64,000 nt of DNA, taken from Puia dinghuensis (GTDB lineage: Bacteria; Bacteroidota; Bacteroidia; Chitinophagales; Chitinophagaceae). The stretch is from the NCBI RefSeq assembly GCF_014642875.1, contig NZ_BMJC01000001.1, forward strand, positions 1-64,000. Direction: 5' to 3'. Position 1 is the stretch's first letter. Each line of letters opens with the position of its first letter. Below the pieces are notes generated by a model. It ran no database searches and had not been told where the DNA came from. It worked only from the letters and a program-made list of their open reading frames with translations. The position numbers and the translations under genes are program-made. Below, one piece after another: positions 38,577-47,136 of the stretch.

Positions 38577-38714
38577 AGCTAACGCTAAGGCGACCCACAT
38601 ATTGCCTTTTGTCAAAAAAACGGTAATTAAAAGAATAAGTACAGGATCGATGAGCGTCTTTCAGAAGGATTGAATTATAGATTCAAGCTAGGTAAAATTT
38701 AACTTTTGAACAAA

Positions 38715-38722
38715 TAATTTTG
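38715..38722 (+). promoter_or_regulatory. Candidate Bacteroidota -7 element (TAATTTTG)
   Basis: TAATTTTG matches the TAnnTTTG -7 consensus of the Bacteroidota primary sigma factor and ends 22 bp before the ATG of the luciferase-like monooxygenase gene. No TTG at the proper -33 distance is present, so it is a partial match. The preceding 130 bp hold no gene. Confidence 0.4.
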
Positions 38723-38744
38723 TAAGTTTCATCAAAAAAGGAGT

Positions 38745-39794
38745 ATGAACATTTGCTTACCGGATAGAAAAGTGAAATTGTTCACGGTGTTGTATCGCAG
38801 TGATGATATTCAATCCTATGGTTACACCGATATGAAGGAAATGATACGGTTGAGTGAGGAATTCAAGTTCACCGGATTATTGCTTTTCGAGAGTAACAGA
38901 GGCAATCTGGATCCTTGGGTCTTTGCCCAAATCGTTCTTGGTAGCACAAAGGAGCTTTGCCCTTTTGTCGCTGTCAATCCTATTTATATGCATCCATTTT
39001 CTGTAGCCAAGAAAATTTTGTGTTTAAGCAAACTCTACGAAAGGAAGATCTATGTCAACTTCATTTCCGGAACGTCCAAGGGCGATCTGTTCGCGCTTGG
39101 CGATACGCTCGATCGGGAGCAACGGTACGATAGATTAGAGGAGTATATTTATATAGTCGATTCACTATTGCGTTTGCGGAAGCCTGTGACTTTTACCGGC
39201 ACTTTTTATACGGTTAATAGTTTAATGCTTTCCGATAGTCTTCCGGCAGATCTCTTGCCGGAATATTTTATCGCCGGTTCTTCGGTGGAGGCCAGTGAAC
39301 TAAACCAAAAGTTTTCTTCGACATCTTTTTTCATGGCAAAGGAACCAGATCTGCAGGACAATCCGGCGACGATTCAATCTCTTCAAAAAAGGGGTGTTCA
39401 CTTCGGGCTTATAACCAGGCCTGTTGAAATTGATGCCATGAATATGCTAAACGAGATCTTCAAAGATGACGGTTCAGGGGAAGATATGCTCAATTATTCC
39501 ATGTCTAATACCGATTCCGTTTGGAAAAAGGAGATGTTTGAAAATTCAAAAAACGTCTCAGGTAAAACCTATTCTTTGGCTCCTTTCAAGAATTTCAAGG
39601 CGGATTGTCCTTATTTCGTAGGAGATTACGATCAGATAGGTAATGTGATCGTAAAATATGTTGTATCCGGGGTAAGTGCGTTGGTCGTAGAGATTCCCGG
39701 CGGACAAGAAGAATTCATGCATGTGCATAATTCCCTGAAAACCGCGGAAGATCGAATACTAGCCATGTACTATAGCCGGGGGGCTCAATTTTGA
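38745..39794 (+). CDS. Luciferase-like (LLM) flavin-dependent monooxygenase
   Basis: 349 residues, bacterial luciferase / SsuD-type TIM barrel: start KVKLFTVLYRSDD, EFKFTGLLLFESNRGNLDPWV, then FVAVNPIYMHPFSVAKKIL and YVNFISGTSKGD, following the alkanesulfonate-monooxygenase layout with reduced FMN as cosubstrate. An AAGGAG-like run sits one base before the ATG, too close to act as a normal Shine-Dalgarno site. Its 3' end overlaps the convergent antiporter gene by 36 bp. It is a second LLM protein beside the C-domain fusion at 42288, and the two may act on different positions of the product. A flavin reductase is not encoded nearby. Confidence 0.85.
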   Translation: MNICLPDRKVKLFTVLYRSDDIQSYGYTDMKEMIRLSEEFKFTGLLLFESNRGNLDPWVFAQIVLGSTKELCPFVAVNPIYMHPFSVAKKILCLSKLYERKIYVNFISGTSKGDLFALGDTLDREQRYDRLEEYIYIVDSLLRLRKPVTFTGTFYTVNSLMLSDSLPADLLPEYFIAGSSVEASELNQKFSSTSFFMAKEPDLQDNPATIQSLQKRGVHFGLITRPVEIDAMNMLNEIFKDDGSGEDMLNYSMSNTDSVWKKEMFENSKNVSGKTYSLAPFKNFKADCPYFVGDYDQIGNVIVKYVVSGVSALVVEIPGGQEEFMHVHNSLKTAEDRILAMYYSRGAQF

Positions 39795-41009
39795 TAGGGA
39801 ATAGATGGGCATGGCCAGCAGCGTGGTCAGGGCGGCCATCAGGACCAGCATGGAGTATAGTTCCTGTGAGATGATCCCATAGGTGAGCCCGGTGGCTGCG
39901 ATGACCAGCTCCATCAATCCCCTTGCATTGTTCAATCCGCCAACTGCGGAAGATTCCCGGAATGAATAGCCGAGCGCTTTCATGGTGAAAAGGGTAGGGA
40001 TGTATTTACCTGTAAAGGCAAACAATAGCAGGATGACCGCGGGGATGAGAAAATTCAATTTATCGAAGACCAGCATATTGGCGTTCAGCCCTGCCAGCGC
40101 AAAAAAGAGAGGCAGCAGCAAAACTTGCAGAAAATCCTTGATCCTGATAATAATAAATTCGACCAGGTGCTTATTTCTAGGAAGAACAAGACCCGACAAA
40201 AAGCCTCCCAGGGTAGCCTGAAGCCCGAGCCTGTCTGCGATAAATTCGTTTAAAAACAGGAAGATAAGCGTCAAAGAGAGATATTTTTGCAGTTGTCCCG
40301 GATTGTTGCTATCCCCATTTCTTATCAATACCCTGAGCACGGGGCGGACGATGAATATATTCCCACCTGTAAAGAGCACTATCCGGATTATTTTTTGAAA
40401 GTTTTCCCCTGTATCTATGCCTGACGCCATGGCGGTCGCATAAGATAGAAAGACCCAGGATAGGACGTCTTGCATGCTTGCGGAGAGTAAAGCAAGGGTT
40501 CCCAGTTTCGTGCCGAGAAGGTCGTTTTCCTCTAAGATCCTTGCCAGTACCGGAAATGCAGTGACAGAAAGCGTGGCCCCTACGAAGATGCAAAATTCAA
40601 ATCGATGGGTGTGTTCACCTTTCAGGAAACTGAAAGAAAAAATGGCGAACAGGACGCCTAACATAAAAGGGATCGCGGTGGTGATCAAAGACAATATGCC
40701 CGCGTGCTTAATGGTCTTCTTATCTGCTATGCTAAAATCTATTTCCAGCCCTATGATGAACATGTAAAGCGCCAGTGCCATATTGCTGAGGACAAAAAAA
40801 TGAGATCTTACCGTATCCTGAAAGATCGATGCCGATAGGGTGGGGAAGAAATAACCAACGATCGTTGGGCCCAGGAATATCCCTGCAAATATCTCTCCGA
40901 TGACCCTGGGTTGTTTCAGCATGACAGACAAATAGCCAAAAAGCTGTGTGAATATAAGAATGATCGTTATGGACAGCAGGAAGGAGCTATACACATAAAG
41001 GTCGTGCAT
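39759..41009 (-). CDS. Kef-type cation:proton antiporter (CPA2 family)
   Basis: 416 residues, about 12 hydrophobic segments. Family signatures: PRVIGEIFAGIFLGP near residue 34, MFIIGLEIDF, GATLSVTAFPVLARIL and NNARGLMELV. It stops after the membrane domain, lacking the cytoplasmic TrkA-N domain of KefB/KefC, as in simple Na+(K+)/H+ antiporters. It is the only minus-strand gene among the plus-strand accessory genes and overlaps the LLM gene tail by 36 bp (convergent). A role in self-resistance or ion homeostasis during production is possible; it could also be unrelated to the cluster. Confidence 0.9.
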   Translation of the reverse strand: MHDLYVYSSFLLSITIILIFTQLFGYLSVMLKQPRVIGEIFAGIFLGPTIVGYFFPTLSASIFQDTVRSHFFVLSNMALALYMFIIGLEIDFSIADKKTIKHAGILSLITTAIPFMLGVLFAIFSFSFLKGEHTHRFEFCIFVGATLSVTAFPVLARILEENDLLGTKLGTLALLSASMQDVLSWVFLSYATAMASGIDTGENFQKIIRIVLFTGGNIFIVRPVLRVLIRNGDSNNPGQLQKYLSLTLIFLFLNEFIADRLGLQATLGGFLSGLVLPRNKHLVEFIIIRIKDFLQVLLLPLFFALAGLNANMLVFDKLNFLIPAVILLLFAFTGKYIPTLFTMKALGYSFRESSAVGGLNNARGLMELVIAATGLTYGIISQELYSMLVLMAALTTLLAMPIYSLSKLSPPAIVHG

Positions 41010-41169
41010 GTTGTATGGATTATTTATTCTCGCCGATGGATGCTACAGCTAACGCTAGGGCAAGTCACGATACCTGCCACCAAGGAAGAAATTCGTGGGA
41101 TGTTGATAAAGCTGGAATGGAAAGATACTACTAAATCGAGCTTTGTCAAAAATCATTCAAAAAAAAATC

Positions 41170-41177
41170 TAATTTTA
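41170..41177 (+). promoter_or_regulatory. Weak candidate -7 element upstream of the GH5-like gene
   Basis: TAATTTTA matches TAnnTTTG at seven of eight positions, 36 bp before the ATG at 41214. A TTTG at 41142-41145 lies 24 bp upstream, slightly farther than the usual 19-21 bp. The whole 204-bp divergent gap (41010-41213) holds no convincing gene. Confidence 0.25.
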
Positions 41178-41213
41178 TATTGAAAGGAATGCACTCAAAT
41201 CAAAAATTTCAAC

Positions 41214-42062
41214 ATGCAAGATGCTAGCAATGAAGCCGGGCTGCTGTCAAATGGAGTTAATCTTCAACCCTCTTATTTTCACGGTGGTGATGTCGATCTG
41301 GGCTGGTCTTTGATGAAAGCATATCCGAAGATCAGGACGGTCCGGATCGAGATAGAGCCGGGACAGGAGAAGAACGGGCGGCGATGGATTGCCGAGGCAA
41401 AGGCTCATGGCTATACTGTGATCGCTACTTATCACAAGCATAAAGCGATTATGTCGGACGATCCTACGGAATTAATTGCTGCCGGTGAATGGTGGAAAAG
41501 TCACTATCTAACACTGGGAGGCGGAGGTTTTTTTGTGAATCTGATGAATGAATGGGGAAGCCATTCGATAGGCGTTAGTGCATTTGCGGCGGCTTATAAC
41601 CAGGCGATCGCTTTGGTTAGAGAAATATATAGCGGGCCTATTATTATCGACTGCCCCGGTGGGGGGCAGGGAACCACACTGCTGGCGGCAGCCGTCGAAG
41701 GCCGGGATGGGATGGGTATCACAGATAGTAATATTATTTTATCCGCCCATTTTTATCCCCATGGCTATAACGGGGTCAAAAAAAAGAGATCGCAGATCGA
41801 TGATCTCGATGATCTGGAAAATACGGGCAAGCCCTGCATCATTGGTGAGTTCGGCGATGATCCCGCAATCCAGGGCGAGACGAACTGGTCGGCCATTATC
41901 GATTATGCAAGAAGTAAAGGCTGGCCCGTACTTGGCTGGGCCTGGAACGGCGACGGTGGTAAAATGAATATGATTTCCCCCCAATTTCAGCCTTTTGACG
42001 CTGTAGCTACGAAGCAATACCATATTTCCAATCATTTTGTTACTATCTATAACAGGCTGTAA
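41214..42062 (+). CDS. GH5-like glycoside hydrolase without signal peptide
   Basis: 282 residues. A TIM barrel of the cellulase type: GVNLQPSYFHGGD near the N-terminus, catalytic acid/base Glu113 in NLMNEWG, His179 in SAHFYPHGY, and nucleophile Glu212 in IIGEFGDD, then a WPVLGWAWNGDG strand. All are hallmarks of clan GH-A, closest to GH5 mannanases/endoglucanases. No signal peptide or lipobox is present, whereas nearly all Bacteroidota GH5 enzymes are exported, so this one should act in the cytoplasm. It lies among tailoring genes. It may cleave or transfer a sugar on the natural product, perhaps working with the GT2 enzyme; this is inference. Confidence 0.8.
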   Translation: MQDASNEAGLLSNGVNLQPSYFHGGDVDLGWSLMKAYPKIRTVRIEIEPGQEKNGRRWIAEAKAHGYTVIATYHKHKAIMSDDPTELIAAGEWWKSHYLTLGGGGFFVNLMNEWGSHSIGVSAFAAAYNQAIALVREIYSGPIIIDCPGGGQGTTLLAAAVEGRDGMGITDSNIILSAHFYPHGYNGVKKKRSQIDDLDDLENTGKPCIIGEFGDDPAIQGETNWSAIIDYARSKGWPVLGWAWNGDGGKMNMISPQFQPFDAVATKQYHISNHFVTIYNRL

Positions 42063-42287
42063 TAAGTTTTCAATTTAAAAAGGCAATGTTTTGGGTCATG
42101 TATTGAAAAATCCTTAGCTTTATTATGATTTTTTTCACGCTCCTTTGCCTTATGGCATAGTCTTAGCAAGATCCCAGGTCATAATTTGTCGCTCCATGAA
42201 GCGGCCTGTGACGATGTAGCTCATCACAGCGATAGCTTTACATTTTCTACTTCTCGTTGATTCCTTTACCAATAAAAGCAAGTCGAT

Positions 42288-44723
42288 ATGTTTATCGAAG
42301 AGGCCGATCAGGCTCCTGCTATTGTGCGGCTGCAACAATCCGGCAGATTCCCCTTGTCTTTTCAACAGGAGCAGTTGTGGTACGCCAGCCAATCGGAAGG
42401 CGGGACGTCTTATCAGATCCCACTGGCTTTACGGTTGATCGGTGAAATAGATATCGATAGTATCGATCGTGCTATCCACGGCCTTATGAGCCGTCATGAA
42501 TCTCTAACGACGGTATACGAGGAGTGTGACGGAAGGGTATGGCAAAAAATCACAGATAAAGGAGGCTGGAGGCTTCGGATAATCGACGAGGAACTGTATG
42601 GTAATGATAGGGCTTCGCTGGAAGTGCTCATGGACGGTCTTGCGACACAACCATTCGATCTTTCCAAAGATCATGCTTTAAGGGCTTATCTGATCAAATT
42701 GGGGGAAAGCGAATACGTGCTCCTGATGATCCTACATTCTATCGCGGTAGATAGAACGTCTATAGGGATATTGATAAAAGAATTCACCGGGTTATACCGA
42801 TCGTATACGAGGGGGGAGCCGGCAAATGCGGCATCGCTGCCCGTGCGTTACGTAGATTATTCTATTTGGCAACGACAAATGTCTGAGGATGAGCATATGG
42901 AGGAGAAAATTGCCTTTTGGCGGGGAAGACTACAGGCACTGAGGCCATTGTGCTTATCGACGGATCAGCCAACTTCCAGCGTCAAAAGTACAAGAGGGAA
43001 TGTCCTGAAATTTCATATGGGTAGCGAACTAATGGGGAGGATCAATGAATTAGCAAAACGCCAGTCGACTTCGTCAGCCATTGTCTTATTGGCGGCATTC
43101 AAGGCACTGTTATACGAGTATAGCGGGGAGGAGGATATATGTGTCATAGGAGTGATCAACGACCGTCAACATCGGGAGATAGAGGGTGTCGTTGGCTTAT
43201 TCAGTCATAAACTTTTGCTTCGTACGCATATATCGGGCGCCACGCTGTTTGCGCAATTGATCGGACAGGTGAAAAAGACTTATGAAGAAGCCTATGCCTT
43301 CCGTGAGATCCCCTGGGGCAAAATATTGCGTCAGCAAAAAAGTGATGGATACCCGGACTGCGGCGTGATGTTCGAATTCGCCGGATCGGAGACTCATATA
43401 GCAGACCATCGGGTACCGGGAATAGATTTGGAGGAGTTGCCGATGGTGTTGAACGGAACAAGATACAACCTGATGCTTTTGATCTCGGAACAGGAAGGCG
43501 GACTTACGGGTACGATCGAATATCGTTCAGATCTGTTCAAGGAAGAAACCATTGCAGGTATGGCGGAGGGTTTTATGCGGATACTGCAATCGGTTATCGA
43601 ATTTCCTGAAAAGACTATCGCAGAATTGAAATTGCGATCTTCCAGGGAAATCGTTACGAGGACCAACAAAAGGTCTACGATGGATTTCAGTTTATTCTAT
43701 TTTTCCAGCCAAGGTGACAAAGATGAAAAAAACAAGTACGATTTTTTGTTGCATTCGGCAAAATGGGGAGATGAACATGGTTTTACAGGCATATGGACGC
43801 CGGAAAGACATTTTCACGAATTCGGCGGTATCTTTCCCAATCCTGCCGTGCTTGGCGCGGCCTTGGCCGTTTCCACCAGCAGGATAGAGATCCGGAGTGG
43901 CTCGGTAGTGTTGCCGTTAAACGATGTTATTCGGGTCGCCGAAGAATGGTCCGTTGTAGACAATTTGTCGGGCGGACGTGTTTCCTTGTCCATTGCTTCG
44001 GGATGGCATGCTGATGACTTTGTATTGATGCCCGGTAGTTATTCACGGCGACAGGAAATAATGTTCAAACAGATAGAGGACTTGCGGAACTTGTGGAAAG
44101 GGAAAGGTCTTCTGAGAAGAAACGGTTTCAACAAGGATATAGAAGTCAAGATATATCCCAGGCCATTGACTGCTATGGTTCCGATATGGATCACTACGGC
44201 AGGGAATATCGAAACGTTCGAGAGCGCGGGAAAGATCGGCGCCAATGTATTAACGCACATGCTGGGGCAGGAGATCGGTATACTGGAAAAAAAGATCTCG
44301 GTATATCGCAAAGCACTTATCAACAGCGGCCACAATTCTGAAGAGAGAAAGATCGCCGTGATGCTTCACACTTTTCTGGGAGAGGATCTGGAGAAGGTAA
44401 AGGAAGAGGTGAGAGATCCGTTTATCGCTTATCTCAAATCGAGCGTCAACCTGATAAAGAAATTGGTTCAGGGGGAAGATCTGGGTGAACAGGATATAGA
44501 CGAGAAGACAATAGACAGCATGGTTTCAATGGTTTTCGAACGACATTGGCAAACATCTGCGTTGCTTGGTACGAGACAGAGCTGTTTACCGCTAATCGAA
44601 AAACTGCACGCCATAGGAGTGACGGAGATAGCGTGTTTGATCGACTTCGGGGTAAACCAGGAGAAGGTATTGCGGAATCTTGTTAATCTGGGGGCCTTAA
44701 AAGACGATTTTAAAGCGATATAA
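42288..44723 (+). CDS. Fusion of degenerate condensation domain with luciferase-like monooxygenase
   Basis: 811 residues. About 20-445: condensation domain (PLSFQQEQLWYASQ at the start, YVDYSIWQRQM later), but the active-site motif at 150-156 reads HSIAVDR instead of HHxxxDG, so the catalytic second His is Ser and the Gly is Arg. From about 465 to 800: a luciferase-like monooxygenase of the natural-product type (MupA/Atu3671-like): MDFSLFYFSS, GFTGIWTPERHF, SGSVVLPLND and SIASGWHADDF. In known assembly lines this LLM type is often embedded in NRPS or PKS proteins. Here it stands alone with a C domain that likely serves only as a carrier-docking platform. The GT2 gene starts 1 bp after its stop. 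Confidence 0.88.
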   Translation: MFIEEADQAPAIVRLQQSGRFPLSFQQEQLWYASQSEGGTSYQIPLALRLIGEIDIDSIDRAIHGLMSRHESLTTVYEECDGRVWQKITDKGGWRLRIIDEELYGNDRASLEVLMDGLATQPFDLSKDHALRAYLIKLGESEYVLLMILHSIAVDRTSIGILIKEFTGLYRSYTRGEPANAASLPVRYVDYSIWQRQMSEDEHMEEKIAFWRGRLQALRPLCLSTDQPTSSVKSTRGNVLKFHMGSELMGRINELAKRQSTSSAIVLLAAFKALLYEYSGEEDICVIGVINDRQHREIEGVVGLFSHKLLLRTHISGATLFAQLIGQVKKTYEEAYAFREIPWGKILRQQKSDGYPDCGVMFEFAGSETHIADHRVPGIDLEELPMVLNGTRYNLMLLISEQEGGLTGTIEYRSDLFKEETIAGMAEGFMRILQSVIEFPEKTIAELKLRSSREIVTRTNKRSTMDFSLFYFSSQGDKDEKNKYDFLLHSAKWGDEHGFTGIWTPERHFHEFGGIFPNPAVLGAALAVSTSRIEIRSGSVVLPLNDVIRVAEEWSVVDNLSGGRVSLSIASGWHADDFVLMPGSYSRRQEIMFKQIEDLRNLWKGKGLLRRNGFNKDIEVKIYPRPLTAMVPIWITTAGNIETFESAGKIGANVLTHMLGQEIGILEKKISVYRKALINSGHNSEERKIAVMLHTFLGEDLEKVKEEVRDPFIAYLKSSVNLIKKLVQGEDLGEQDIDEKTIDSMVSMVFERHWQTSALLGTRQSCLPLIEKLHAIGVTEIACLIDFGVNQEKVLRNLVNLGALKDDFKAI

Positions 44724-44724
44724 A

Positions 44725-45549
44725 ATGAAAAAAAAACTTCCGTTGATCTCGTGCATCTGCATAACGCGGAACAGACCTGGTATGCTGAGTAGAATTATTG
44801 AATGCTTCGAAGAACAAACTTATCCCAATAAGGAACTGCTCGTGCTTTATGAAGATACCGATGAGATGACAAAGAGCTGGGTGTCGTCGATAAGATCCAG
44901 ACCGGGGATCAGGTTTTTGGAGGTGTTCGGTTCGCCCAAACAAACACTGGGAACGTTAAGAAATTATGCCATCGAAAAATCGGCGGGCGAGTATGTTTGC
45001 CAATGGGACGATGATGACTGGTATCATTTCAGGCGACTGGAGCAGCAGTACGACCATATCAGAGTATCCGGTAAATCCGGAGTCATATTAAAGCGGTGGG
45101 TAATATTCGATGGGGTCAATTGCAGGGGGTACATTTCAAATTCAAGGCTATGGGAGGGAAGTTTGCTTTACCGAAAAGGAAATGTGTTGAAAACCGGCTA
45201 TTCCGATCTTGAGCGTGGAGAAGATGCTGAGCCTATTGTCCGACTCAGGGATATGGGCCAGCTCGCACATATAGAGGATCATCCCAGCTTATATATTTAT
45301 AACTATCACGGATGCAACTCCTGGAACTACGATAATTGGCGAACTATTTTTGACTATGGTTTACCACTGTCGAAGCAAGATTCCATTATGCTAAAATATA
45401 TTCTGGATGGCAAATATACCTTGGTGAACGCCTCAATATTACTCGATGAAATGGTCGGCTACTATTTCGATAAAAACCGGGCTAATAAGAGAATACCTTT
45501 CCCGTTGCGCTACCGGGGCACCTCGCCAGATCTATACCGTCCGCTCTAA
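44725..45549 (+). CDS. GT2-family glycosyltransferase
   Basis: 274 residues. GT-A fold start PLISCICITRNRPGML, the donor-loop segment QTLGTLRNYAIEKSAGEYVCQWDDDDW with the Asp-rich metal motif at 95-98, and an acceptor half with ERGEDAEPIVRLRD. There is no membrane segment. It is almost fused to the C-LLM gene (1-bp gap), implying coupled expression. It may glycosylate the peptide or a hydroxyl introduced by the monooxygenases. The 119 bp before the next gene hold no convincing ORF. Confidence 0.85.
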   Translation: MKKKLPLISCICITRNRPGMLSRIIECFEEQTYPNKELLVLYEDTDEMTKSWVSSIRSRPGIRFLEVFGSPKQTLGTLRNYAIEKSAGEYVCQWDDDDWYHFRRLEQQYDHIRVSGKSGVILKRWVIFDGVNCRGYISNSRLWEGSLLYRKGNVLKTGYSDLERGEDAEPIVRLRDMGQLAHIEDHPSLYIYNYHGCNSWNYDNWRTIFDYGLPLSKQDSIMLKYILDGKYTLVNASILLDEMVGYYFDKNRANKRIPFPLRYRGTSPDLYRPL

Positions 45550-45668
45550 TGCCAAGTACGCGCAGTTTTGGGATAACGCAGGGGCGAGACTGCCCGATAA
45601 AAGATCGATACCAAACGGTATTTTGAATCCCAATGTTTCCATAAGTATTTATCAATAAGGGAAATCAG

Positions 45669-46931
45669 ATGCAAAAACGAGACAGGCTGGATGCATTACG
45701 AAAATTGGTTTGCCAATTGGAGGATGAATCATTTTCGAAGGCACTTGTCGATAGTTATGTCGAAGACACGGATTTTTTACGCAAAGATGTCATAACTCGG
45801 GAAATAAGGTCGCCTATCGATATCGTCGGGCAGGTCGGCGTTCAATCGGAATATACGGCAGGATACAATATAGACCTCGAAAGAATGCGACCGCTAGGTA
45901 AGGTGGCTATTCTCTTGCCTTATAACGGCATAAATATTCCGGTAGCAAAAGCCGTATGTTCATCTTTTTTTGCAGGGAACCAAACTATTATCCGACTGCC
46001 CGGCAAATTAAAGAAATCCGATCGGTATTATCGACAGCTCATTTCAAGCTGTCTTCCGGGAGTTGAATTTGCTCCTTTGGGGCAACCGGCGGAAGATTTT
46101 CTCAATCGCTGTATCGAATCCACCGATATCGGTGCTATTGTCGTGTATGGTGATGACAAATGGATCTGGGGGTATAAGAATAAATTTAGACAACATTATA
46201 AGAAGATGATATTCGAGGGACCGGGTAAGGATCCGCAAGTCGTAATGAAGGACGCCGATCTGGAAAAAGCGGTAGCAGATGCGGTAACATGCGGAATGCT
46301 CAATGGAGGGCAGTCCTGTTCTGCAATTGAACGATATTTCGTTCACCGGGATATAGAAAAGGAATTTATCGGGAGACTGGTCGATAGACTTAACCGTCTC
46401 AAGGCAGGTTATGCCGAAGATGAAGAGACGGAAGTGGGGCCGATAAGTTCTCCAACTGTTCTTGGCCGAATGATCGAACAGGTGCAAGATGCAAGGCAAA
46501 AAGGTGCGACGGTTGTTTGTGGCGGTATGCCGATAGAGATCGGCATGGGAAAAATGGGTTTCAGACCAACGGTTATCCAGGGATGCACAACAGCAATGCA
46601 GGTTATACAGCAGGAAACATTCGGACCATTTTTCCCCATTCTCTCATTTTCATCCGAAGCTGAGCTTATCTCTAAAGTCGATGACTGCGCATACGGCTTG
46701 AATGCCAGTATATACGGTGAGACGTCCAACTGGTTTAATAAGTATATGGATAACAATCATAGAAATTTGTATTTCAATTCGACCGTAACAAGCCCAGTTA
46801 ACAGGTACTCCCGGATAATAGACGGCGGATTTAGAAATTCAGGTTTTGTTTGGGAATGGGAAGACAGTAGCTTTATTCAACGCGAAGGAAAGCGGCTTCT
46901 ACTGAAAGAGTTATCAGTTACAGTTATATGA
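45669..46931 (+). CDS. Aldehyde dehydrogenase-superfamily enzyme
   Basis: 420 residues, shorter than a standard ALDH (about 480-500). The Rossmann start (GKVAILLPYNGINIP), general base Glu183 in FEGPGKDP (normally ELGGKSP) and nucleophile Cys217 in NGGQSCSAIERY are all present, followed by EVGPISSP and QQETFGPFFPIL. It should oxidise an aldehyde or, acting in reverse on a thioester, release one. In this cluster it could process an aldehyde made by the luciferase-like enzymes. The substrate is unknown. The unusual FEGPGK loop suggests a divergent subfamily. Confidence 0.85.
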   Translation: MQKRDRLDALRKLVCQLEDESFSKALVDSYVEDTDFLRKDVITREIRSPIDIVGQVGVQSEYTAGYNIDLERMRPLGKVAILLPYNGINIPVAKAVCSSFFAGNQTIIRLPGKLKKSDRYYRQLISSCLPGVEFAPLGQPAEDFLNRCIESTDIGAIVVYGDDKWIWGYKNKFRQHYKKMIFEGPGKDPQVVMKDADLEKAVADAVTCGMLNGGQSCSAIERYFVHRDIEKEFIGRLVDRLNRLKAGYAEDEETEVGPISSPTVLGRMIEQVQDARQKGATVVCGGMPIEIGMGKMGFRPTVIQGCTTAMQVIQQETFGPFFPILSFSSEAELISKVDDCAYGLNASIYGETSNWFNKYMDNNHRNLYFNSTVTSPVNRYSRIIDGGFRNSGFVWEWEDSSFIQREGKRLLLKELSVTVI

Positions 46932-47071
46932 GGGGTAAATACTTTTCGCTTAGCAGGAATCGAAGGTTTTCCTCAAGCGCTAGTCTGTCCAGTTTTCTAT
47001 TTTTAATTTCTCCGCAGAAGGAAGACAGCCACGAAACCTCTCCAAAAATCAAGTGTTGTTACCTGTTATAG
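46928..47071 (+). CDS. Possible small ORF (47 codons) overlapping the ALDH stop
   Basis: An ATG overlaps the ALDH stop codon (ATGA) and opens a 47-codon frame ending TAG. The product is basic and Ser-rich at the start, with a hydrophobic patch (SSFLFLI) and a CC pair near the end. No family is recognised. The coupling arrangement is the only support, and the composition is not typical of a real protein. Confidence 0.15.
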   Translation: MRGKYFSLSRNRRFSSSASLSSFLFLISPQKEDSHETSPKIKCCYLL

Positions 47072-47086
47072 CGACAGCTGTAAAAT

Positions 47087-47103
47087 GGATCCCCAGGGGA
47101 TCC
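47087..47103. repeat. Perfect 17-bp palindrome upstream of the aromatic hydroxylase gene
   Basis: GGATCCCC-A-GGGGATCC is an exact 8-bp inverted repeat around one base, 33 bp before the ATG at 47137. The one-base centre is too tight for a hairpin loop, and there is no T-run, so it is not a terminator. It may be a binding site for a dimeric regulator, or chance. Confidence 0.35.
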
Positions 47104-47136
47104 TGAATCTATGCAAGCTGTTTAAAAAATAATCAT

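Noticed and set aside
40911-41183. 90-codon plus-strand frame at the antiporter/GH5 gap
   Set aside because: Its first third is antisense to the antiporter start and the remainder is low complexity; no motif.
42150-42392. 80-codon minus-strand frame before the C-LLM gene
   Set aside because: It overlaps the start of a real gene. The part in the gap looked like a possible transposase scrap, but I could not match it to a family.
45446-45658. 70-codon frame overlapping the GT2 3' end
   Set aside because: The tail reads somewhat protein-like, but the GT2 frame is intact and no homology is recognised; probably non-coding.
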